NCBI GenBank assembly: GCA_030836345.1
Contig: JAURQA010000034.1
Coordinates: 1-10,099, forward strand
Source of the DNA: Bacteroidota bacterium
GTDB taxonomy: Bacteria > Bacteroidota > Bacteroidia > NS11-12g > UBA955
Direction of reading: 5' to 3'
Length of the DNA: 10,099 bases
A model generated the notes under the pieces. It searched no databases. It was given only the letters and a program-made list of their open reading frames with translations, and had not been told where the DNA came from. The translations under genes and the position numbers were made by a program. Shown piece after piece: positions 1 to 7,079 of the stretch; the stretch's first letter is position 1; each line of letters opens with the position of its first letter.

Positions 1-43
1 AAAAATAATTTATTTTCTTGTCTTCTTTAGCTGTTAATAATAA

Positions 44-51
44 TATTTTTG
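44..51 (+). promoter_or_regulatory. Putative Bacteroidota -7 promoter box for the E2 gene
   Basis: TATTTTTG is an exact match to the Bacteroidota sigma-A -7 consensus TAnnTTTG. A TTG at 18-20 could be the -33 element, with a slightly long spacer of 23 bases. Transcription would start near base 57, giving a leader of about 35 bases before the ATG at 93. A second, weaker look-alike (GATTTTTG, 72-79) lies closer to the gene. Inferred from motif and position only. Confidence 0.5.
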
Positions 52-92
52 TCTTTCTGCACTAAAAATGCGATTTTTGCAGTTCATTTCAC

Positions 93-1391
93 ATGTCAAG
101 TAAATCAATTTTAATGCCCAAAATGGGTGAGAGTATAGCAGAAGCTACCATTACTAAATGGCTAAAGAACGAAGGAGATAGAGTTGAAAAAGATGAGCCC
201 CTAGTGGAAATAGCAACAGATAAGGTGGACTCTGAAATTCCCTCATCGGAGGAAGGAATTTTAAGTAAAATTCTTTTTCAAGAGGGGGACGTTGTTCCAG
301 TTGGTGAAGTAGTAGCTCACATAGACGGAGACGGCGCCGCCGAATCAAAATCAAGTGCTCCCCAGATAAATGAAACAATAGCAATAACAGAAACAGCCAA
401 AGTAGAAGCAATAATAAATGCAAAGCCGGAAGCAGTAACCAATAGTGGAGATCGTTTTTACTCTCCCTTAGTAATGAATATTGCGCGTACAGAAGGTATA
501 GGAATGGCCGAATTGGAAACTGTTGCTGGTACAGGTAAAGAGGGTCGTGTAACAAAAGGCGATATTTTAAAATATGTGGAAAGCAGAGGAGCAGCTGCTT
601 CGCCCGCACCTGCAGCTCCCGAACCGAGCAAACAAGATACAGATGCGCCTAAAATTCATAAACCTGCAGTTTCTTTAAATACAGGTGATGAGGTGGTTGA
701 AATGGGCAGAGTTCGTAAACTCATTGCCGATCATATGGTAATGAGTAAAACCGTCAGTCCTCATGTTACCTCCTTCGTAGAAGCGGATGTTACAGAGCTG
801 TTCCTTTGGAGAGAAAAGATGAAGCACGACTTCAAAGCTAAAGAAGGTCAAAATATTACATTTACTCCTATTTTTATTGAGGCAGTAACCAAAGCAATCA
901 AGGATTTTCCAATGATCAATGTGAGTGTTGACGGCGATAAAATAATTAAGAGAAAAAATATAAATGTGGGAATGGCTGTTGCCCAGAGCAACGGTAATCT
1001 CATCGTTCCTGTCGTTAAGAACGCAGATAATATGAATCTGATTGGACTTACGCGAACCGTAAATGATTTAGCTGTTAGAGCCAGAGATAACAAACTAAGT
1101 CCAGAAGAAATTCAAGGTGGCACCTATACATTAACCAATGTCGGTGGCTTTGGAAACGTGATGGGAACACCCGTAATAAATCAACCACAAGTTGCAATTA
1201 TGGCAGTTGGAGCCATTCGTAAAAAACCAGCCGTTCTAGAAACCAAGCATGGAGACGTAATTGCGATTAGGTACATGATGTACTTGAGCCATAGTTATGA
1301 TCATAGAGTAGTCGATGGCGCTTTAGGAGGCATGTTTGTGAGGCGCGTAGCTGATTACCTCGAGCAATGGGATACTGAAAGAATACTTTAA
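93..1391 (+). CDS. 2-oxo acid dehydrogenase E2 component (dihydrolipoamide acyltransferase)
   Basis: Core subunit of a 2-oxo acid dehydrogenase complex. It carries the acyl group on a lipoyl arm and transfers it to CoA in the cytoplasm. The 432 residues show the full layout: one lipoyl domain (about 4-78) with the lipoylated lysine K44 in the EIATDKVDSE motif; a Glu/Ala-rich linker; a peripheral-subunit (E3) binding domain (about 122-164); an Ala/Pro-rich linker (166-180); and the catalytic acyltransferase domain (about 200-430). The active-site motif is DHRVVDG, with H404 and D408. Length and the single lipoyl domain fit the branched-chain/generic E2 type common in flavobacteria, but the substrate (branched-chain, pyruvate or 2-oxoglutarate) cannot be fixed from sequence, so no symbol is given. 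The start is the ATG at 93, which puts the lipoyl domain at the usual distance. No Shine-Dalgarno is visible. No E1 or E3 gene lies in the window. Confidence 0.93.
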   Translation: MSSKSILMPKMGESIAEATITKWLKNEGDRVEKDEPLVEIATDKVDSEIPSSEEGILSKILFQEGDVVPVGEVVAHIDGDGAAESKSSAPQINETIAITETAKVEAIINAKPEAVTNSGDRFYSPLVMNIARTEGIGMAELETVAGTGKEGRVTKGDILKYVESRGAAASPAPAAPEPSKQDTDAPKIHKPAVSLNTGDEVVEMGRVRKLIADHMVMSKTVSPHVTSFVEADVTELFLWREKMKHDFKAKEGQNITFTPIFIEAVTKAIKDFPMINVSVDGDKIIKRKNINVGMAVAQSNGNLIVPVVKNADNMNLIGLTRTVNDLAVRARDNKLSPEEIQGGTYTLTNVGGFGNVMGTPVINQPQVAIMAVGAIRKKPAVLETKHGDVIAIRYMMYLSHSYDHRVVDGALGGMFVRRVADYLEQWDTERIL

Positions 1392-1453
1392 CCTTTATTC
1401 TTAAATTCATACTCATCACCAAAAAGCACGTGTAAAAACTGTTTGTTCATGCG

Positions 1454-1461
1454 TATCTTTG
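1454..1461 (+). promoter_or_regulatory. Putative -7 promoter box directly in front of mutL
   Basis: TATCTTTG matches TAnnTTTG exactly and ends only 7 bases before the mutL GTG at 1469. Transcription normally begins roughly 5-8 bases past this box, so the mRNA would start at or next to the start codon. I see no good -33 TTG at the usual spacing. It is the best candidate promoter for the four-gene operon that follows. Confidence 0.5.
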
Positions 1462-1468
1462 TTAATCA

Positions 1469-3298
1469 GTGATAGATGTAATAAAGCTTCTTCCCGATAA
1501 TGTAGCCAATCAAATTGCAGCAGGCGAGGTGGTTCAAAGACCAGCGAGTGCTGTAAAGGAAATGCTCGAAAATTGTCTCGATGCAAAAGCCACTAAAATA
1601 AAGCTGTTTATTAAAAATGGGGGAAGTAGCCTCATTAAAATTCAAGATAATGGGATTGGAATGAGCGAAACAGATGCTCGAATGTGCTGGGAAAGGCACG
1701 CAACGAGTAAAATCTCACAGGCTCAGGATTTATATTCGCTCAACACCTATGGTTTTAGAGGCGAAGCCTTAGCAAGTATTGCTGCTGTTTCTATGGTTGA
1801 AATGGTGACACGAAGAAAAGACGATGACGCAGGGACCAAAATTATTATTCATGGTTCTGAAATTAAAACTCAAGAATTATGTGCAGCTCCTGTTGGTACC
1901 TCAATTACGGTTAAGAATTTATTCTTTAACATCCCAGCACGAAGAAATTTTCTAAAATCTATTGCTGTTGAAACAAAGCATATCATTGAAGAATTTCAGA
2001 GGCAGGCTATCGTTAACCCAAGCATTGAATATGAACTTTATAACAATGATAATGAAGTCCAAAAGTTAAGAGCATCGGATACCGAAGGCCGTCTTAAAGA
2101 CATTTTGATTGGATTTAAAGAAGGGGATTTAATACAGCTCGAAGAAAATACAGAAATTATTCAAATTGGTGGTTTGGTGGGTATTCCTAGCAAGGCAAAA
2201 AGAACCAGAGGGAATCAATTTTTTTATGCAAACGGTCGATATATTAAGAGTGCTTATTTTCATCATGCAGTTATGGCCGCTTTCGAGGGTCTTATCGATA
2301 CTGGTTCGTTTCCAACCTATTGTATTTTTTTAAATGTAGACCCGGCTAAAATTGATGTAAATATCCATCCTACTAAAACAGATGTAAAATTTGAGGATGA
2401 GAAGCATGTTTATACGATTCTTAAATCTGCAGTGCGCAAGGCAATAGGCAGTTTTGTTGTTCAACCAGATATGAGTTTAGGGGGACTGGATGGCTTGGAT
2501 GATCTATTGTCAAAACCCACCTATAAAAATGAAATTCAACTGGATAAGTCAGCGGGTGTGCCGGCTTCAAATAAATCGTACAACCCATTTGAATCAGGTT
2601 ATGATTCATCCAAGCGTCACCAGGATTGGGCCAAAGTCTTGGGTCCAATTGATGTGAATGCTGGAAATACAGAGATGGAATCTTCTTCGAAAAAAGAAGA
2701 ATTGGTTCCAAAAGAAGGCATAGAAGCGCAGTTCTGTTTTCAACTTAAAAACGGATACATAGTTGCCAGTATTAATGGGGAATTGCATGTTGTAAATACG
2801 CATAGATCGCATAAAAGAATCCTTTTCGAGAAATACATGGAGTTCATTGAATTAGGCGATGGCCCCAGCCAAACCTTATTGTTTCCTAAAAGTGTTGAGC
2901 TAAGTAAAGGTTTGTTATCTGTTTTTGAAGAATCAAAGGATATCTTAAAGAAAATAGGATTTGATTTAAGCCATTTTGGCGGAAATGCCATTTTGGTCAA
3001 TGGTTTGCCTCCAGATATTAAAAATAACAACGAACAAGAGGTGATTGAAAATATGCTAGATGATATTGCAAATGCCAAGGGAAATGTAACAGAATCATAC
3101 CATGAGTTTGTTGCAACCAGTTTGGCAAATAATGCTTCTGTAAATGCAAATGTGATCATGGAAAAAGAAGTACAATTAGTTTTTGTCAATCAATTGCTGA
3201 AATGCAAAAATCCTAATTTTTCGCCAGAAGGTTTGCCCACAGTTGTTCGCATAGATGATGAGATGCTATTTGATATGTTTAGAAAGGGTAACGTTTAA
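1469..3298 (+). CDS. mutL: DNA mismatch repair protein MutL
   Basis: MutL couples mismatch recognition by MutS to downstream excision; it is a cytoplasmic ATP-driven dimer. The N-terminal GHKL ATPase is intact: NQIAAGEVV (14-22), the catalytic E31 and Mg-binding N35, DNGIG (60-64) and GFRGEAL (95-101). The transducer domain carries NIHPTK with the conserved lysine K303. A low-conservation linker (about 335-415) leads to a C-terminal dimerisation domain (about 420-605). There the usual DQHA(x)2E(x)4E endonuclease motif reads NTHRSHKRILFE (443-454), so its D, Q and first E are replaced. The 609-residue length is normal. The start is GTG at 1469; the first in-frame ATG would be codon 32 and would destroy the ATPase site. 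The stop TAA shares its last base with the ATG of the next gene. It heads an operon with two rhomboids and an EEP protein. Confidence 0.96.
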   Translation: MIDVIKLLPDNVANQIAAGEVVQRPASAVKEMLENCLDAKATKIKLFIKNGGSSLIKIQDNGIGMSETDARMCWERHATSKISQAQDLYSLNTYGFRGEALASIAAVSMVEMVTRRKDDDAGTKIIIHGSEIKTQELCAAPVGTSITVKNLFFNIPARRNFLKSIAVETKHIIEEFQRQAIVNPSIEYELYNNDNEVQKLRASDTEGRLKDILIGFKEGDLIQLEENTEIIQIGGLVGIPSKAKRTRGNQFFYANGRYIKSAYFHHAVMAAFEGLIDTGSFPTYCIFLNVDPAKIDVNIHPTKTDVKFEDEKHVYTILKSAVRKAIGSFVVQPDMSLGGLDGLDDLLSKPTYKNEIQLDKSAGVPASNKSYNPFESGYDSSKRHQDWAKVLGPIDVNAGNTEMESSSKKEELVPKEGIEAQFCFQLKNGYIVASINGELHVVNTHRSHKRILFEKYMEFIELGDGPSQTLLFPKSVELSKGLLSVFEESKDILKKIGFDLSHFGGNAILVNGLPPDIKNNNEQEVIENMLDDIANAKGNVTESYHEFVATSLANNASVNANVIMEKEVQLVFVNQLLKCKNPNFSPEGLPTVVRIDDEMLFDMFRKGNV

Positions 3299-3960
3299 TG
3301 CAGTTTAAAATTCAACACGGAACATTAAACCTTCTCATTTTATTTATTCTTGCCTACTTATTTCAAATGGTCAGTCCAAAAATAGACTTTGACTATCTAG
3401 CCAACTTCTATGTCTTCTATCCAGATAGTGCCTATTTTAAACCATGGCAACTAATTACCCATATTTTCTCTCATGGCAATCACATGCACCTGCTGTTTAA
3501 TGGACTGGGTGTTTTGATGTTTGGAAATGTAATCGAGCAAGAGTTAGGAACACGGAAATTTTTACTCCTGTTTTTTTTGAGTGCCGCAGGAGCCCTACTC
3601 TTGCATTTTGCCGCAGACGCCTATCAATTACAAAAAGCTTTTGGTTCATTCATTCCTGTAAAGAGTGGATTAGTGACTGCTTTAAACTATAGTCCCATGT
3701 GTGGAGCAAGCGGGGCATTATATGGGATTATCGTTGCTTTTGGGTACTATTTCCCAAATCAAAAAATGTACTTTATTCTTATTCCTTATCCTATCAAAGC
3801 TAAATATTTAGTGCCCGGCATTATTGTTGTTGATTTGTTTCTTGGTTTAGGTGGTTTCGAAGGAGACCCCATAGCCCATTTTGCACATTTAGGAGGGGCA
3901 ATTACGGGTTTTGTTATAGTTAAATTCTGGTTTTCAAAATATTTTAAAAGAGGTTGGTAA
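3298..3960 (+). CDS. Rhomboid family intramembrane serine protease (active type)
   Basis: Integral membrane protease that cleaves transmembrane segments of client proteins; the client is unknown. The 220 residues form about six membrane helices, the usual bacterial core. All key residues are present: the oxyanion-loop pair H64 and N68 in HMHLLFN (helix 2), the nucleophile S138 in GASG (136-139), and the general base H197 in AHLGGAITG, fitting the family pattern AHxxGxxxG. The start ATG overlaps the mutL stop as TAATG, and the stop overlaps the next ATG in the same way, so translation is probably coupled on both sides. AGAAAGGG about 10 bases upstream may act as a weak ribosome site. Family and activity are well supported. 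Any functional tie to mismatch repair is not: the linkage more likely reflects shared transcription. Confidence 0.93.
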   Translation: MQFKIQHGTLNLLILFILAYLFQMVSPKIDFDYLANFYVFYPDSAYFKPWQLITHIFSHGNHMHLLFNGLGVLMFGNVIEQELGTRKFLLLFFLSAAGALLLHFAADAYQLQKAFGSFIPVKSGLVTALNYSPMCGASGALYGIIVAFGYYFPNQKMYFILIPYPIKAKYLVPGIIVVDLFLGLGGFEGDPIAHFAHLGGAITGFVIVKFWFSKYFKRGW

Positions 3961-4808
3961 TGGCGACTAAAGAAGATTTTATACCTTTTAAACCCCAGCA
4001 TACAGCAGTGAGAAACTTAATGCTTCTTATGGCATACGTATTTGTTTTTTCATGGATTATCGATCGAATACTCCCTGGTTTTGCCAGTCGGTTTTTAACT
4101 TTACATAGCAACCCCAATGATGTATTGTTTACTCCATGGACCCTCCTTACCGGATTTTTAGGAAGCAATGGAATTTTTGATTTAATTGGTCATTGCGTAT
4201 GGTTATTCTTCTTTGGAAGAATTAGTGAGGACCTCCTTGGAAAGAAAAAGATATATAATTTCTTTTTCGTGGCAGGAGCTATTGCATCCCTATGTTATAT
4301 TTTAATTGTAGGCGTCGCATACGGAAAATCCTATGCCATGTTTACGGCAGCTCCAGCGGTAGCAGCTATTGTTTATGGCACAGCTATTTTTAAACCATTC
4401 TACGAAGTGTACCTCTTTGGAGCATTTAAAGTACAGCTCAGATGGATTGCCGTATTCAAGTTGTTTTTTGATGTCGTGATTATTTTTAATCCAGTAACCT
4501 TTGGATCTGGGTTAGTGACCTTGATTGGCGGTTTAGTGGGTGTTATTGGAATGATGCATGCCATGGGTTCTATTAAAATTCCTCTGTTAGATACGCTATC
4601 TGGCATTCAATTTAATAAAAAGGAAAGAGTACCCAAGAGGTCAGCCTCAGTGAAAATTAATCTTAAAAAGACAAAGACCAAACAGACTAAAAAGGGAAAT
4701 GCGCAGGCAGAGATAGATGCTATTCTAGATAAAATTAACAAAGCGGGTTACAGCAATCTTACCGAGAAAGAAAAGCAAACGCTATTCAACAACAGCAAAG
4801 AAATTTAG
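3960..4808 (+). CDS. Rhomboid-like membrane protein lacking catalytic residues, with conserved C-terminal tail
   Basis: A 282-residue protein with about six predicted membrane helices in the first 205 residues and a soluble tail. It lines up with the rhomboid just upstream (WTLLTGF 60-66 against WQLITHI; FFFGRISEDLLGKKK 83-97 against the helix 2 end). Where that protein has GASG this one has AAPA (130-133), and the AHLGG histidine is replaced (TLIGG, 187-191). It should therefore be proteolytically dead, like iRhom or derlin pseudoproteases. After helix 6 comes a very Lys-rich linker (219-246) and a helical module (250-282, AEIDAILDKI...GYSNLTEKEKQTLF). This resembles the short C-terminal domain often found on Bacteroidota rhomboids, which I believe is called DUF6576. 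The start is the ATG at 3960, overlapping the previous stop (TAATG). A TTG two codons earlier is possible but less likely. Its role is unknown. Confidence 0.82.
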   Translation: MATKEDFIPFKPQHTAVRNLMLLMAYVFVFSWIIDRILPGFASRFLTLHSNPNDVLFTPWTLLTGFLGSNGIFDLIGHCVWLFFFGRISEDLLGKKKIYNFFFVAGAIASLCYILIVGVAYGKSYAMFTAAPAVAAIVYGTAIFKPFYEVYLFGAFKVQLRWIAVFKLFFDVVIIFNPVTFGSGLVTLIGGLVGVIGMMHAMGSIKIPLLDTLSGIQFNKKERVPKRSASVKINLKKTKTKQTKKGNAQAEIDAILDKINKAGYSNLTEKEKQTLFNNSKEI

Positions 4809-5881
4809 TGGAAATAGGAAAAAATGCAATACAGAGGTTAGCTTGGATAGGTACCATAGTGAACAGTGTTCTACTGGGTATCTCGAACTTGTGCTTAGCG
4901 GTTGATCCTGAGGTTTGGAGCTTCCCTCAATTCTTGGGCTTGGGTTTCCCATTTCTCTTATCCTTAAATATAATTTTTATAATTATCTGGCTGTCCATGT
5001 TGAATATGAGATTTCTCCTGCCCTTATTGTTAACTATTTCTAGTTTATTTCATGCTAGCAAATATTTGCAATTTACAGCAGAGAGAGTTTCAAATACAAA
5101 TAAAAAACAGCTCAAAATAGGATCCTTAAATACGAAGTTATTTGGCCATTGGGAAGGAAGAGAGTTTATTGATACAGCTTTATTCACCATCCGGGAGAAA
5201 GACCTAGATATTATTTGTATGCAAGAAGCCTATATTCTGGGAAGTAACAAGGATTCAATCTTGAGCAACATTTTAATAAACACTCAGTTTAATGATTTTA
5301 ACTACCATAGACTAAACCAAGACAAACCATTTGGGTTAATTCTTTTTACAAAGCATACCATCCTTAAGGCAAGCCCAATAGAGCTGCCTAATACTAAGGC
5401 AAACATGGCTATAGCCTACGATCTGCTCATCAATCAAGATACGGTGCGCGTGTATAATGTCCACCTGCAATCTATACGATTCACCCCCCAAGATTATGAG
5501 TTTTTAGAAGGAGGAAATAGTCATTCTAAATTCAGAAAGTCTTCAAATATTTATCATCAAATGTCCATGGCCTACGGGAATAGGGTAAAACAAGCGCGCG
5601 TTATCAAGAGTCATATGAATAAGAGCCCATACCCCAATATACTAGTAGGCGACCTAAATGATGTTCCCATGAGTTATACATACCAATTGTTATTGGGAGA
5701 GAATAGAAGAGATGCTTTTAGAGAGGCAGGGAAAGGGATGGAATCTACCTATATCGGCTTGATTCCAAGTTTAAGAATTGATTATATTATTCATGACAAA
5801 TCTTTTTATACATTAAATTACAGCAGCTCCAGTGAGATCCCATCTGACCATAAACTGGTCTCAGCAGAACTAGAGTATTAG
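4808..5881 (+). CDS. Membrane-anchored endonuclease/exonuclease/phosphatase (EEP) family protein
   Basis: Metal-dependent hydrolase of the EEP (DNase I-like) superfamily, whose members cut phosphodiester or phosphate bonds in nucleic acids, lipids or inositol phosphates. Residues 1-90 hold about three hydrophobic helices (about 12-32, 41-62, 67-85), and the catalytic domain follows (about 101-357). The conserved residues are all there: N108 (SLNTK), metal-binding E140 (CMQEAY), H219 (VHLQS), D282 and N284 (GDLND), D325 (RIDYI), and D347/H348 (SDH). By the positive-inside rule the domain could lie on either side of the membrane, so I do not assign it. The start is GTG at 4808, sharing its G with the TAG stop of the rhomboid-like gene. 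No in-frame ATG comes before the third helix. The substrate is unknown. It is the last gene of the mutL operon. Confidence 0.88.
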   Translation: MEIGKNAIQRLAWIGTIVNSVLLGISNLCLAVDPEVWSFPQFLGLGFPFLLSLNIIFIIIWLSMLNMRFLLPLLLTISSLFHASKYLQFTAERVSNTNKKQLKIGSLNTKLFGHWEGREFIDTALFTIREKDLDIICMQEAYILGSNKDSILSNILINTQFNDFNYHRLNQDKPFGLILFTKHTILKASPIELPNTKANMAIAYDLLINQDTVRVYNVHLQSIRFTPQDYEFLEGGNSHSKFRKSSNIYHQMSMAYGNRVKQARVIKSHMNKSPYPNILVGDLNDVPMSYTYQLLLGENRRDAFREAGKGMESTYIGLIPSLRIDYIIHDKSFYTLNYSSSSEIPSDHKLVSAELEY

Positions 5882-5931
5882 TGATTTGTTAAAATGGGAT
5901 GCAAGTTCCATGTATTTTGGCTTCTAAATAG

Positions 5932-5939
5932 TATTTTTG
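5932..5939 (+). promoter_or_regulatory. Putative -7 promoter box for the nucleotide-sugar operon
   Basis: TATTTTTG is an exact TAnnTTTG match, 21 bases before the ATG at 5961. Transcription would start near 5945, leaving a leader of about 15 bases. No convincing -33 TTG lies at the usual spacing; a TTG at 5917-5919 is too close. The box overlaps the TTG codon at 5937, which argues against using that codon as the start of the aminotransferase. Confidence 0.5.
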
Positions 5940-5960
5940 CAATTAGTGCAGAGAGAAGAA

Positions 5961-7079
5961 ATGCGTAAAATTCAAATGGTGGATTTAAAATCTCAATACC
6001 AGAGATTAAAGACCGAAATAGACGCAAATATTCAAGAGGTGTTGGACCATACATCTTTTATTAAAGGCCCAGCGGTTCATGCTTTTGAGAAAGAGTTGGC
6101 TGAGTACCTTGGCGTTAAACATGTAATAGGGTGTGCAAATGGAACCGATGCCTTGCAAATAGCAATGATGGCTCTCGATTTACCTTCAGGGTCTGAAGTA
6201 ATTACCCCCTCGTTTTCATATGCAGCTTTAGTTGAAGTCATTTACTTGTTAAAGTTAAAACCAGTATACATCGAAGTAGAACGCGATACTTTTTTAATGG
6301 ATCCTGAAAAACTAGAAGATTTGATTACGGAAAATACGTCCTTAATTGCACCGGTTCACTTGTACGGACAATGTGCAAATATGGAAGCCATTAATGCTAT
6401 AGCAAAAAAACATAAAATTAAGGTAATAGAGGATACAGCTCAGGCCATAGGTGCCTCATATACCATGCAGAATGGAGATATTTACTCTGCAGGAACAATG
6501 AGTGACATTGGCACCACATCATTCTTCCCGAGTAAGAATTTGGGATGTTTTGGAGATGGTGGAGCCGTAATGACCAACAATGACGAACTCGCCAGAATAA
6601 TGCGAATGGTTGCAAACCATGGTCAATCAAAAAAATACGTACATCAAATAATAGGCTTAAATAGTCGTTTAGACTCCATTCAAGCCGCCGTTTTAAGAGT
6701 TAAGCTAAAGAATCTTAAAGATTTTGAAAACGCGAGGAATAAGGTTGCTACGCATTATGATAAAAACTTAGAAAGGTTGCCTTTGCAGGTTCCAAATAGA
6801 GTATCCAATAGTACGCATGTTTTTCATCAATACACCATACGTTTAGATCATATAGAAGATAGGAATAAACTCAAAGAATTTTTGGCAGAAAATGATATCC
6901 CAAGCATGATTTATTATCCCATAGCTCTGCATAAACAGGAAGCATATTTCCAAAATAACATATTATATACCACGGATGACCTTTGCGACAGAGTACTGTC
7001 CCTGCCTATAAGTACTGAAATGGATGAATCGCAACTAACATTTATTACAAACACAATTAAGAATTATTTTAACAAATGA
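5961..7079 (+). CDS. DegT/DnrJ/EryC1/StrS family sugar aminotransferase, WbpE-like
   Basis: PLP-dependent aminotransferase that converts a keto nucleotide sugar to an amino sugar for cell-surface polysaccharide or glycan. The 372 residues match the WbpE branch closely: VDLKSQY at the N-terminus, CANGTDALQI for the cofactor phosphate, the EDTAQAIGA stretch with the pyridine-binding Asp, and TSFFPSKNLGCFGDGGA containing the PLP lysine K192. The C-terminal substrate region includes NHGQ, LNSRLDSIQAA and YYPIALHKQ. WbpE acts on UDP-2-acetamido-3-keto-glucuronic acid. That substrate is an inference here, because the partner oxidase and acetyltransferase are not in the window. The start is set at the ATG at 5961. 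An in-frame TTG at 5937 would add 8 residues but lies inside the predicted promoter box. It overlaps the next gene by four bases (ATGA). Confidence 0.9.
   Translation: MRKIQMVDLKSQYQRLKTEIDANIQEVLDHTSFIKGPAVHAFEKELAEYLGVKHVIGCANGTDALQIAMMALDLPSGSEVITPSFSYAALVEVIYLLKLKPVYIEVERDTFLMDPEKLEDLITENTSLIAPVHLYGQCANMEAINAIAKKHKIKVIEDTAQAIGASYTMQNGDIYSAGTMSDIGTTSFFPSKNLGCFGDGGAVMTNNDELARIMRMVANHGQSKKYVHQIIGLNSRLDSIQAAVLRVKLKNLKDFENARNKVATHYDKNLERLPLQVPNRVSNSTHVFHQYTIRLDHIEDRNKLKEFLAENDIPSMIYYPIALHKQEAYFQNNILYTTDDLCDRVLSLPISTEMDESQLTFITNTIKNYFNK

Noticed and set aside
68..103. An 11-codon ORF (ATG at 68) overlapping the E2 start, which could be an upstream leader peptide
   Set aside because: No ribosome site and no attenuator-like hairpin. 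Short ORFs of this size are expected by chance in AT-rich DNA, and it may lie partly within promoter sequence.
154..609. A 151-residue open frame on the - strand, rich in Leu
   Set aside because: Lies wholly inside the E2 gene, antisense to the lipoyl and linker domains. Its composition is a by-product of Glu/Lys/Ala codons on the other strand, with no family resemblance.
1427..1432. CACGTG palindrome in the E2-mutL gap
   Set aside because: A six-base palindrome is common by chance, and nothing around it supports an operator or terminator.
2740..3189. A 149-residue open frame on the - strand inside mutL
   Set aside because: Antisense shadow of the MutL C-terminal domain; the + strand frame is clearly conserved and the - strand product resembles nothing.
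3954..3959. TTG at 3954 as an alternative start of the second rhomboid
   Set aside because: The ATG two codons later makes the same TAATG junction seen at the previous gene boundary and is the stronger codon.
5894..5911. Short hairpin ATGGGA/TTCCAT after the EEP gene, a possible terminator
   Set aside because: Only six pairs including a G-U, and no proper T-tract directly after it; too weak to call.
5937..5960. TTG at 5937 as an alternative start of the aminotransferase
   Set aside because: It falls inside the predicted -7 box, and the 8 extra residues precede the normal family N-terminus; the ATG at 5961 fits better.
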